A DNA stretch of 6,079 bases from Syntrophobacterales bacterium (GCA_017881765.1 JADGQN010000307.1:1-6079), one strand, 5' to 3'; counted from the stretch's first letter, positions 1 through 5,662 are shown. Notes: generated by a model not told the origin, from the letters alone. Numbers and translations: made by a program.

Positions 1-35
1 CCCGCCTCACCGCCGATCTTTATCGTGTAATCCAA
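1..35 (-). CDS. 2-oxoacid:ferredoxin oxidoreductase subunit, N-terminal fragment (runs off left edge)
   Basis: Only the first 11 full codons are present. Read on the minus strand from a TTG at 35-33 they give MDYTIKIGGEA, and the next codon begins GG (Gly). The IGGEAG segment matches the N-terminus of the alpha (gamma-domain-containing) subunit of 2-oxoglutarate/2-oxoacid:ferredoxin oxidoreductases, where it normally continues as GGEAGQG. Those enzymes are cytosolic, oxygen-sensitive, TPP- and FeS-dependent, and interconvert 2-oxoacids and acyl-CoA with ferredoxin. The start is well supported: GGAGG at 43-47 lies 7 nt before TTG, and the frame has no ATG or GTG between this TTG and the in-frame stop at 114-116. 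A sigma70-like promoter lies at 100-128. Identity rests on a short motif, so another oxidoreductase paralogue with the same N-terminus is possible. Confidence 0.72.
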   Translation of the reverse strand, partial: MDYTIKIGGEA

Positions 36-80
36 AGAACTTCCTCCGGAAGATTGAGAAAATATCGATGCCGCGATCGT

Positions 81-96
81 CCTTGCTGTGGCAAGG
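81..96. other. Perfect 6-bp hairpin in the divergent intergenic region
   Basis: CCTTGC-TGTG-GCAAGG forms a perfect 6-bp stem with a 4-nt loop. It is followed on the plus side by a second small palindrome, TTTAG-T-CTAAA, at 97-107, which overlaps the minus-strand -10 box at 100-105. No U-tract follows in either direction, so it is a poor terminator. Its position at the predicted start site of the left-edge gene makes an operator possible, but that is inference. Confidence 0.35.
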
Positions 97-99
97 TTT

Positions 100-128
100 A
101 GTCTAAATCTCCGTTATCGGCTTGTCAA
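100..128 (-). promoter_or_regulatory. Sigma70-type promoter for the left-edge oxidoreductase gene
   Basis: On the minus strand a perfect TTGACA (-35, plus 123-128) is followed after 17 nt by TAGACT (-10, plus 100-105; 4 of 6 consensus positions). Transcription would start near 93, giving a leader of roughly 58 nt before the TTG start. Position and direction fit the left-edge gene. Not tested. Confidence 0.6.
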
Positions 129-136
129 GACAGCGT

Positions 137-299
137 GAGGACCACCGGCATGGCCGGTTCGAGGACCACTGCGTTCGAGGCAACAGACAGAGTATTTTGC
201 CTCAAGTAGCCAAAGGCGGCGCTCCTCAAGGGAGCGCAGCTCCCGATCCTCAAGGAAACGAAGTTTCCGGTCCTCAAGCTGCCGAAGGCAGCGGTCGTC
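137..299. repeat. Array of 24-nt hairpin units in opposing orientations
   Basis: Six units with a 24-nt period are visible, each a 7-nt header (GAGGACC or a close variant), a 15-nt palindrome (6-bp stem, 3-nt loop) and a 2-nt spacer. Two lie on the plus strand (137-160 and 161-184) and four on the minus strand (276-299, 252-275, 228-251, 204-227). A lone header remnant is at 199-203. Perfect hairpins are ACCGGC/GCCGGT (144-158), GGGAGC/GCTCCC (230-244), GGAAAC/GTTTCC (254-268) and GCTGCC/GGCAGC (278-292). The palindromes at 168-182 and 206-220 are decayed. Stem sequences differ completely between units while the pairing is kept, so structure is conserved rather than sequence. Because 24 is divisible by 3, the minus strand reads as an 8-residue repeat (LxxLEDRx), which I take as a by-product. 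The array lies upstream of both divergent promoters. Confidence 0.8.
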
Positions 300-303
300 T
301 CCG

Positions 304-332
304 TGGACAAGTCGTCCGCCAAATCTTACATT
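304..332 (+). promoter_or_regulatory. Candidate promoter of the peptidase/ChaN fusion gene
   Basis: TGGACA (304-309, 5 of 6 to TTGACA) and TACATT (327-332, 4 of 6 to TATAAT) are separated by 17 nt. A start near 339 would leave a leader of only about 13 nt before ATG 352, with AAGG at 339-342 as a weak Shine-Dalgarno. The short leader is a reason for caution. Confidence 0.4.
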
Positions 333-351
333 AGTTGCAAGGCCACGACGC

Positions 352-3348
352 ATGTCCGCATACCGTACGGTTTTCTTTCTCATCATCACCATGACCCTCT
401 TCTTGAGCATGGGCGGGATGCTCCATGCAGCGGATCAAGGACCACTCGATTATAGACTGGCAGTCTCTATCGACGTTCACGCATCGAAGATCCAGGGCGT
501 TGCATCCATAAGGCTGAAGGCAGGAGAAAAGATCTTCGTGCAAAAAGGACCGCTGCGCATTCGCAACATGCAGTTTGGTGGGAAGATTCTGAAGACGGGT
601 CAGGAGGAAGAGGTTTTGCCGATCACGGCTGCCAGGTCGGGAATACTCAGGATCTCGTACGAGGGACTCTTCTTGCCCCGCAAAGAAACTACCGACCGCG
701 AGCATCTCGAATACGCGAGCCTTATAAGTGAGAAAGAGGTATCCCTGACAGGCATCTGGTACCCGAGGATTCTCCGTCTCTGCCGGTATCACCTGACGGC
801 AACACTACCGGAGGGTTTCGAGGCGGTTTCCGAGGCGGAGACGAGCGGGAAGAGCGTGCACGGCGGAAAAAAAGTTTTCACGTTCCGGTTTCCGTATCCA
901 CTCGACGAGATAACGCTCGTGGCGTCAAATCAGTACAAAATAGTGAAGGACCGGTTCGCGGGTGTTGATATTTTTGCCTATTTCTTTCCGGCGGATGCAG
1001 AGCTGGCGCCGACCTACATCGAACAGACGAAAAGATACCTGAAATTGTATGGAGAGATGCTTGGCCAATATCCGTACAAGAGATTCTCCATCGTCGAGAA
1101 TATACTCCCCACGGGTTATTCAATGCCTACTTTCACCCTGCTTGGCCAGGATGTTGTGCGGCTCCCGTTTATTCCGGAGACTTCGCTGGGCCACGAGGTG
1201 CTCCATCAATGGTTCGGCAACCTTGTCTACATCGACTATGCAAAGGGTAACTGGGCTGAAGGACTGACCACCTACCTGGCAGACCATCTCTTTGAAGAAG
1301 AGAAGAACGCGGGTTCCGCTTACCGAAAAGCACTTCTCATCGATTACCAGAGCTACGTGCACGAGAGAAACGAGTTTGCACTCGCCGACTTCAGGGGCAG
1401 GACAGATAATGCATCGAAGGCGATCGGCTACGGCAAGGCTGCCATGGTATTCCACATGCTCAAAAAGCACCTGGGTGACGACGTCTTTTTGCGGTCCCTC
1501 CGATACTTCATCAGCACACATCGCCACAGCAGAGCCTCGTGGGAAGATCTGCAAAGTGCGTTCGAGAAGGAGTCGGGTAAGAACCTGGCCTGGTTTTTCA
1601 GGCAATGGGTGCATGAGAAAGGCCTGCCCGACCTCTCCCCGGAAGATGCAGAGGCTACGCAGAAAGACGGCGGGTGGGAGGCAAGTACGGTGTTTGTTCA
1701 ATGGGCGACGCCGTACATCCTTGATGTACCGGTTACGCTGGCCTGGAACGGCGGCAAGAAGACGGAGAGTTTTCACGTGGAGAAGAAACGAACCATGCTC
1801 GTTATGAGCTCCGGGACCATTCCGGAGAAGATCTCGCTCGACGAAACATACGATGTTGCGAGGAAGCTTTCCAGGCGCGAATTTCCTCCTGTTATAGCAC
1901 GCCTGCTAGGCAGTGAGAAAACCCTGCTCGTGCCTTCGCCGGCTGGGGCCGAGATATATGCAGAGGTCGTCGAGACGTTTCTTCAGAGAGGCGCTACTCT
2001 GAGAGATGGCGCGTCTCTTACCGACGTAGATCTGGCAGGTGCTTCCCTCATCCTGCTCGGCGCAGAGAATCCGGTCGCTTTGCGGCTCTTTGGCGCGACC
2101 AAGACCGATGGGGGCTTCAGCGTTACCGTAAGGGAAAATCCTCTCAACCCGGCGCGCGTCGCAGCGATCATCCACGCTGATTCGCGAGACGAAGTGACTT
2201 CGGCCTTCGAAAAGATTTTTCATTACGGCAGGTATAGTCAGCTGGCCTTCGAGCACGGGAAGAACATCAGCAAGAGCATCGATGGAACTGAAAATGGCGT
2301 GACGCGCGAGGTGGCCGCGCTGCCGTCGCTGGATCAAACGACCCGTAACTCCCTCGCAAAGATCATCAAACAGATCGTGGCTAAAAAGATCGTCTATGTC
2401 GGTGAAACGCACGATCTCTTTTCGCACCATCTCATCCAGCTGGAAATCATCAAGGCATTGCACCAGCAGGGACACGCCGTCTCCATCGGCATGGAAATGT
2501 TTCAAAGGCCGGCTCAACGTGCGCTCGACGACTATATAGCGGGCAAGATAGATGAAAGACAGTTCCTTAAAGAGAGCCAATATTTTAAAGGCTGGGGGTT
2601 TGATTACAATCTGTACAAACCGATCCTTGACTTTGCTCGCGCCGAAGGCATTCCCGTCGTGGCCCTCAACGCCGAGCACGAGATTGTGAACAAGGTTTTC
2701 CGCGGCGGCCTGGATAGCCTGTCCCCTGAAGAGAAGGCGAAGATTTCTGCACAACTCGACTTCTCTGATAAGGCTTACGAAGCAAGGCTCAAAAAGGTGT
2801 TTCAGCAACATAAGACCGCTAAAGAGGAGCGCTTCGATTTCTTTCATCAGGCGCAACTCCTCTGGGATGAGACCATGGCCGAATCTATTGTCGACTTCCT
2901 GAAAGAGCGCCCTGCTTACCAGATGGTCGTGCTTGCGGGCAGCGGCCACGTCGCACACGGATCGGGCATACCGGCTAGGGTCGCACGACGCGACAAATTG
3001 GAGCAGACCATCATACTGAATGGGGTGGAGCCGGAAGAAGGCATTGCCGATTACATTCTCTCGCCGCAACCGGCGACTTACACGCCGGCACCTAAACTTA
3101 TGGTCTTCCTGACAGAGGAGAGCGGGAAGGTTACCATTCAGAGCTTCCCCGAAGGTAGCATCTCCGAGAAATCCGGCATGAAGGCGGGAGATGTGATCCG
3201 TTCGATTGACGGCGTGCCTGTTCGTTCCTTCGATGATGTAAGGATAGAACTCCTCTTCCACAAAAAATGTGACAAGATAACTGTTAGCGTGCTGCGGCAT
3301 CAGCCTTCGGGAGAAGAGAATAAGATCGACTTTGAACTCGTGCTCTGA
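352..3348 (+). CDS. Exported M1-like metallopeptidase / ChaN-type / PDZ fusion protein
   Basis: 998 aa. Residues 1-26 are a signal peptide (hydrophobic core, likely cleavage after LHA; no lipobox Cys), so the product is probably periplasmic or exported. The N-terminal half is an M1 (gluzincin) peptidase module: zinc motif H281-E282-V-L-H285, third ligand E303 in NWAEGLTTYLAD, and Y360 in GYGKA at the position of the M1 catalytic tyrosine. The usual exopeptidase motif GxMEN is replaced by G255-Y-S-M-P-T. The glutamate follows HExxH after 17 rather than 18 residues. Residues about 512-643 form an unassigned linker domain. Residues about 675-890 resemble the ChaN/DUF399 haem-binding fold (GETHD 684-688, GMEMFQR 713-719, LNAEHE 772-777, AGSGHVAHG 862-870). 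Residues about 915-998 are a PDZ domain (SGMKAGDVI). ChaN relatives bind haem, but whether this copy does is unknown. The start has a weak Shine-Dalgarno. Peptidase substrate unknown. Confidence 0.9.
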   Translation: MSAYRTVFFLIITMTLFLSMGGMLHAADQGPLDYRLAVSIDVHASKIQGVASIRLKAGEKIFVQKGPLRIRNMQFGGKILKTGQEEEVLPITAARSGILRISYEGLFLPRKETTDREHLEYASLISEKEVSLTGIWYPRILRLCRYHLTATLPEGFEAVSEAETSGKSVHGGKKVFTFRFPYPLDEITLVASNQYKIVKDRFAGVDIFAYFFPADAELAPTYIEQTKRYLKLYGEMLGQYPYKRFSIVENILPTGYSMPTFTLLGQDVVRLPFIPETSLGHEVLHQWFGNLVYIDYAKGNWAEGLTTYLADHLFEEEKNAGSAYRKALLIDYQSYVHERNEFALADFRGRTDNASKAIGYGKAAMVFHMLKKHLGDDVFLRSLRYFISTHRHSRASWEDLQSAFEKESGKNLAWFFRQWVHEKGLPDLSPEDAEATQKDGGWEASTVFVQWATPYILDVPVTLAWNGGKKTESFHVEKKRTMLVMSSGTIPEKISLDETYDVARKLSRREFPPVIARLLGSEKTLLVPSPAGAEIYAEVVETFLQRGATLRDGASLTDVDLAGASLILLGAENPVALRLFGATKTDGGFSVTVRENPLNPARVAAIIHADSRDEVTSAFEKIFHYGRYSQLAFEHGKNISKSIDGTENGVTREVAALPSLDQTTRNSLAKIIKQIVAKKIVYVGETHDLFSHHLIQLEIIKALHQQGHAVSIGMEMFQRPAQRALDDYIAGKIDERQFLKESQYFKGWGFDYNLYKPILDFARAEGIPVVALNAEHEIVNKVFRGGLDSLSPEEKAKISAQLDFSDKAYEARLKKVFQQHKTAKEERFDFFHQAQLLWDETMAESIVDFLKERPAYQMVVLAGSGHVAHGSGIPARVARRDKLEQTIILNGVEPEEGIADYILSPQPATYTPAPKLMVFLTEESGKVTIQSFPEGSISEKSGMKAGDVIRSIDGVPVRSFDDVRIELLFHKKCDKITVSVLRHQPSGEENKIDFELVL

Positions 3349-3524
3349 TGAACGCCAGCTCACGCATGACGTCAGACCGCTTCTTTACAGGATGCTGCGC
3401 TATCGCTAGCACTACCGCTCGGAAGATGGAAGATAAGGACCAACGTCTTCCTGGCGATACCTCCTTGACAGCAACGCGGAACATGCTTAAAAGATATTGA
3501 TCACAGAAATAGGGAGAGAGAATC
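3349..3524. other. Intergenic spacer between the fusion gene and the flavin reductase gene
   Basis: No convincing gene. It holds an imperfect hairpin at 3393-3411 (7 bp with one bulged T, no U-tract, so not a good terminator) and a direct duplication of GGAAGAT at 3421-3434, with the inverse TCTTCC at 3446-3451 just upstream of the promoter at 3465. The second pair could be an operator, but the support is slight. Confidence 0.4.
3465..3493 (+). promoter_or_regulatory. Promoter of the FMN reductase gene
   Basis: A perfect TTGACA at 3465-3470 is followed after 17 nt by TAAAAG at 3488-3493 (4 of 6 to TATAAT), in AT-richer sequence. The predicted start near 3500 leaves a leader of about 25 nt that contains the ribosome-binding site AGGGAG (3511-3516), 8 nt before ATG 3525. 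Confidence 0.5.
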
Positions 3525-4115
3525 ATGGAAAAAACCGATACAGGCAAAGGATCACCAGTTAAGATTCTAGGGATCGTGGGAAGTCTGCGAAAGGGCTCAT
3601 TCAATAAAGCGCTCATGCGACTCGCCCTGGAGCTGGTCCCGGATGGCGCCCAGCTCGAGGTCTTCGATCTTGAGGGCATACCACCCTTCAGTCAGGACTT
3701 TGAGGCTCAGCCGCCGGAGAGGGTTAAAGAGTTCAAGATAAAGATAAGGGCAGCCGACGCCATCCTTATTGCCACGCCGGAATACAATTATTCCGTACCC
3801 GGCATTCTGAAGAACGCCATCGACTGCGCGTCCCGGCCGTATGGCGATAACGCCTTTGACGGCAAGCCTGTCGCGTTGATGGGCGCGTCCATCGGTATGC
3901 TCGGAACAGCGCGGGCCCAGTATCACCTGCGCCAGTCCTTCGTCTTCCTCAACATGTTCCCGATAAACCGACCTGAGGTGATGGTCGCCTTCGCTGACAA
4001 GAAGGTGGATCAGAGTGGCAATCTCACGGACGAGACAACCAGAAAACTCGTAAAGCAGCTTGTCGAAAACCTCGTTACCTGGACGAGAAAGTTAACAACC
4101 CAAGGCCAAGGTTGA
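3525..4115 (+). CDS. NAD(P)H-dependent FMN reductase family flavoprotein
   Basis: 196 aa, cytosolic, flavodoxin-like fold. The phosphate-binding loop for FMN is GSLRKGSFN at residues 19-27 after the first beta strand (KILGIV). The family signature PEYNYSVPGILKNAID is at 85-100, followed by C101-A-S-R-P where relatives often have a Trp at position 101. Family members use NAD(P)H to reduce FMN, quinones, azo dyes or chromate, and many are annotated as NADPH-dependent FMN, quinone or chromate reductases. The natural substrate cannot be told from sequence. Length is normal for the family. The ATG is supported by AGGGAG 8 nt upstream and by its own promoter, so it is probably monocistronic. The last codons and stop lie in a short hexamer repeat (CCAAGG twice, then TTGAGG/TTGAGA, 4100-4123). 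It converges on the radical SAM gene. Confidence 0.9.
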   Translation: MEKTDTGKGSPVKILGIVGSLRKGSFNKALMRLALELVPDGAQLEVFDLEGIPPFSQDFEAQPPERVKEFKIKIRAADAILIATPEYNYSVPGILKNAIDCASRPYGDNAFDGKPVALMGASIGMLGTARAQYHLRQSFVFLNMFPINRPEVMVAFADKKVDQSGNLTDETTRKLVKQLVENLVTWTRKLTTQGQG

Positions 4116-4180
4116 GGTTGAGATGGGAAAACCGGGTCGGGCGACTTGAGAGAAAACTCTTAGCACTCTACTAGGGCCCC

Positions 4181-4215
4181 TGACCCATGACCCATGACCC
4201 TGGACCCGTGACCCT
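4181..4215. repeat. Tandem heptanucleotide array (5 units) at the 3' end of the radical SAM gene
   Basis: Five contiguous 7-nt units: TGACCCA, TGACCCA, TGACCCT, GGACCCG, TGACCCT. The last unit overlaps the stop codon of the minus-strand radical SAM gene (TAG at 4214-4216). The 98-bp spacer between the convergent genes (4116-4213) otherwise holds only a short AGAG-AAAA-CTCT hairpin at 4149-4160 and a GGGCCC palindrome at 4174-4179. I see no clear terminator for either gene. Confidence 0.85.
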
Positions 4216-5251
4216 ACTTTATAAAGCACTGCGGATCTTCCGCGAGTAAATCATCACACCCCCGCGACCGGGCGTACGCGTACGCTATTGCCCTGCAGCC
4301 ACGGCAGTTGGCCCATCTGGCGCACCGACCACATTTTCCTTTGTAGGCGCTCCTGTCACGAAGAAGGTTGAGCACATTCGACGTTGCCCAGACCTCCCTT
4401 AGCGCATCGGTCCGTATATTACCAATGGGCACCGGAAGTCGTCTGCAGGGGGTGATGGTGCCGTCAGGAAGAAACGTGAGCCCTGAGACGCCTGCCGCGC
4501 AGCCACCGACCGGTGTAGAACCGAGGTCTTCCGCGCCATCGTCATGCGCCTGGGTGGCAATGGGATCGCCGGTGACGATCTCGAGCCCCGGAATCTGCAC
4601 GGAAAGCACCGCCTCGTAGAGCCTTTTTACTTCTTCGGCCTCGAGCATTTCCGCCAGAAGTCCCGCTCCCCTGCCCGTGGGTACGAGCCGAGAGAACCCG
4701 AGCCTTTGAACACCGAGTTTTGAGGCGACGTCCACGAAATCCATGAGATAGGCAGCGTTTATCCGGGAAAGCGTCGCGTTGAGCGTGACGACAATACCCG
4801 CATCAAGCAAGTGCTCCACGCCTTGCAAGGCCTTGTTGAAGTTTCCTCGACCTCGTATCTGATCGTGAATCTTCTCCGGCCCTTCGATGCTCACCTGAAC
4901 CCCTCGAACACCATGCGCCGCCAGCCTTTTCGCCTTGTCCGACGTCACCAAGGTGCCGTTGGTAAGCAGATAGATGTCACCGCGATTGTCTCTAATCTCT
5001 CCGAGAACATCAAATAGATCAGCGCGCAAAAAAGGCTCACCGCCGGTGATGTTGTAACTCAAGGAAAACGCCAGATCGTATGCGTCTTCCCACGCCTCGA
5101 TTATCTCCTTCACTTCGCCGATGACACGCCTGATCTCCGGCAAAGGAACTTCGTCTTTGCAAGTTCCTGACTGGTAACAGTGTGTGCATTTCAAGTTGCA
5201 CCGCTCAGTCAGATGCCACTGGATGAAAAATTCAAATGGCTGTTGAGTCAA
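4214..5251 (-). CDS. sbtM: Radical SAM/SPASM peptide maturase, probable SbtM type
   Basis: 345 aa, cytosolic, oxygen-sensitive FeS enzyme. The radical SAM cluster motif is C18-x3-C22-x2-C25 (ERCNLKCTHCYQ) and the SAM-binding TGGEP is at 69-73. The C-terminal SPASM domain follows the consensus spacing: C251-x12-G264-x4-C269, then C307-x2-C310-x5-C316-x2-C319, with C332 and C342 as further ligands for auxiliary 4Fe-4S clusters. SPASM radical SAM enzymes often modify short ribosomal peptides (PqqE, AlbA). The nearest upstream gene on the same strand encodes a 30- to 36-residue peptide with probable selenocysteines, which points to the SbtM class; the symbol is my inference from that context. The start is TTG at 5251, the only start codon after the in-frame stop at 5267-5269, with a weak GGGG 8 nt upstream. 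Translation is therefore probably much weaker than for the peptide. Other SPASM families remain possible. Confidence 0.85.
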   Translation of the reverse strand: MTQQPFEFFIQWHLTERCNLKCTHCYQSGTCKDEVPLPEIRRVIGEVKEIIEAWEDAYDLAFSLSYNITGGEPFLRADLFDVLGEIRDNRGDIYLLTNGTLVTSDKAKRLAAHGVRGVQVSIEGPEKIHDQIRGRGNFNKALQGVEHLLDAGIVVTLNATLSRINAAYLMDFVDVASKLGVQRLGFSRLVPTGRGAGLLAEMLEAEEVKRLYEAVLSVQIPGLEIVTGDPIATQAHDDGAEDLGSTPVGGCAAGVSGLTFLPDGTITPCRRLPVPIGNIRTDALREVWATSNVLNLLRDRSAYKGKCGRCARWANCRGCRAIAYAYARSRGCDDLLAEDPQCFIK

Positions 5252-5265
5252 TGTACATACCCCGT

Positions 5266-5377
5266 GTTACACGTTGCAGGTTACAAAGGCACAAGTTCGA
5301 AGTGCGAGCCGCGGGTTAGAAGATACAACATACGGGTGACAGGCTGCAAGTCACAGGTTGTAAGGTAGACGTTCCAA
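5266..5377. repeat. Degenerate heptanucleotide array (16 units) before the maturase gene
   Basis: Divided strictly into 7-mers from 5266, the stretch reads GTTACAC, GTTGCAG, GTTACAA and so on to GTTCCAA at 5371-5377, with no phase slip. The column consensus is GTTRCAR. Column 1 is G in 12 of 16 units, column 3 T in 12, column 5 C in 12, column 6 A in 11. The central units (5287-5314) are the most decayed. The array occupies most of the leader between the peptide terminator and the maturase start and would be transcribed with the maturase. A small open frame reading through it (5281-5472 minus) is not credible as a gene. Confidence 0.75.
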
Positions 5378-5387
5378 AAAATGCCAC

Positions 5388-5446
5388 AAAAAAGAGGCAG
5401 ATAAGAAGAAGTCTTCAGGATGTACCGTACGGCCTCCGTATCTGCC
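5388..5446 (-). terminator. Rho-independent terminator or attenuator between peptide and maturase
   Basis: On the minus strand GGCAGATA (plus 5439-5446) pairs perfectly with TATCTGCC (plus 5396-5403). It is followed by TC and six T residues (plus 5388-5393), with a second T-run at plus 5376-5381. The 35-nt loop contains the palindrome CCGTACGG (5425-5432), which can extend the structure. It lies after the peptide gene and before the maturase. Partial readthrough would give much peptide and little enzyme, a common arrangement for modified peptides. The loop is long for a classic terminator, hence moderate confidence. Confidence 0.55.
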
Positions 5447-5455
5447 CCGTCCGTT

Positions 5456-5474
5456 CGTTGCTGAACCAGCAACG
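5456..5474 (-). promoter_or_regulatory. Candidate bacterial SECIS hairpin
   Basis: On the minus strand CGTTGCTG-GTT-CAGCAACG is a perfect 8-bp stem with a 3-nt loop, so the apex reads GGUU. Counting the U of the second UGA (5487-5485) as 1, the stem begins at 14 and the apical GGU falls at 21-23. In E. coli fdhF the SelB-binding G and U are at 23 and 24, within GGU 22-24, in a similar helix. The first UGA is 9 nt further away, which is still within the tolerated range known for bacterial SECIS elements. The bulged U17 of fdhF has a U at the same position here, but it is paired. The UAG stop lies before the hairpin, so the element is untranslated. Confidence 0.65.
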
Positions 5475-5475
5475 T

Positions 5476-5586
5476 CTAGCTCTTTCAGCTCTTTCACTTG
5501 TGGCATAACGTTACAGGACGGTCTTTAGCCGCTTTCTTCATGGCGCCCCAGAACGCAGCCTCCTTGAGCAGCATCTCTTTTTTCAT
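5476..5586 (-). CDS. sbtA: Selenocysteine-containing target peptide of the radical SAM maturase (SbtA-like)
   Basis: Starts ATG at 5586 and begins MKKEMLLKEAAFWG. A standard reading ends after 30 residues at TGA 5494-5496. Read with both TGA codons as selenocysteine, it is 36 residues ending C28-H-K-U31-K-S-U34-K-S36, stop TAG at 5476-5478. Cys, TGA and TGA thus fall at exact three-residue spacing, which is hard to expect from untranslated sequence. A SECIS-like hairpin starts 10 nt after the second TGA. The N-terminal part is basic and amphipathic like a leader, and the C-terminal C/U repeat would be the modified core. The ribosome-binding site is exceptionally strong and a near-consensus promoter lies upstream. 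The radical SAM/SPASM gene follows after 224 nt. I recall predicted radical SAM maturases paired with selenocysteine peptides (SbtA/SbtM); membership is inferred. The alternative is a 30-aa peptide ending in CHK. Selenium machinery is not in this window. Confidence 0.7.
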
Positions 5587-5592
5587 CCTTAC

Positions 5593-5605
5593 TCACCTCC
5601 TTTCT
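5593..5605 (-). promoter_or_regulatory. Extended Shine-Dalgarno of the small peptide gene
   Basis: AGAAAGGAGGTGA on the minus strand is complementary over 13 nt to the usual 3' end of bacterial 16S rRNA. Its GGAGG core (5596-5600) lies 9 nt before ATG 5586. It establishes that the tiny frame is a real gene and suggests a high translation rate. Confidence 0.85.
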
Positions 5606-5633
5606 GATCTAAATGCGGGTTGCCCCTACTTCA

Positions 5634-5662
5634 ATTCTAAGCAGAAGCAGGGCAGATGTCAA
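5634..5662 (-). promoter_or_regulatory. Strong sigma70-type promoter of the peptide/maturase operon
   Basis: On the minus strand TTGACA (plus 5657-5662, 6 of 6) and TAGAAT (plus 5634-5639, 5 of 6) are separated by exactly 17 nt. AT-rich sequence upstream (about 5663-5690) could act as an UP element. Transcription would start near 5627, about 40 nt before the peptide ATG. Confidence 0.75.

Noticed and set aside
2..106. Plus-strand open frames at the left edge as the end of an upstream gene
   Set aside because: They show no family resemblance, while the minus strand here gives a recognisable oxidoreductase N-terminus with a ribosome-binding site and promoter.
137..299. CRISPR array
   Set aside because: The period is only 24 nt, with no constant 23-40 nt repeat and no unique spacers of normal length. 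The variable part is itself palindromic and units occur in both orientations.
114..410. Minus-strand frame with an LxxLEDRx octapeptide repeat
   Set aside because: The repeat arises because the 24-nt hairpin unit is a multiple of three. The frame overlaps the start of the fusion gene, and stem pairing rather than protein sequence is what is conserved.
1906..3363. 485-codon minus-strand open frame
   Set aside because: It lies wholly opposite the well-supported peptidase/ChaN/PDZ gene, has no recognisable motifs, and is explained by codon bias of the sense gene.
3393..3411. Hairpin after the fusion gene as a terminator
   Set aside because: Only 7 bp with a bulge and no T-tract in either direction.
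5281..5472. 63-codon minus-strand open frame
   Set aside because: It runs through the SECIS-like hairpin, terminator and heptamer array, with no ribosome-binding site or family resemblance.
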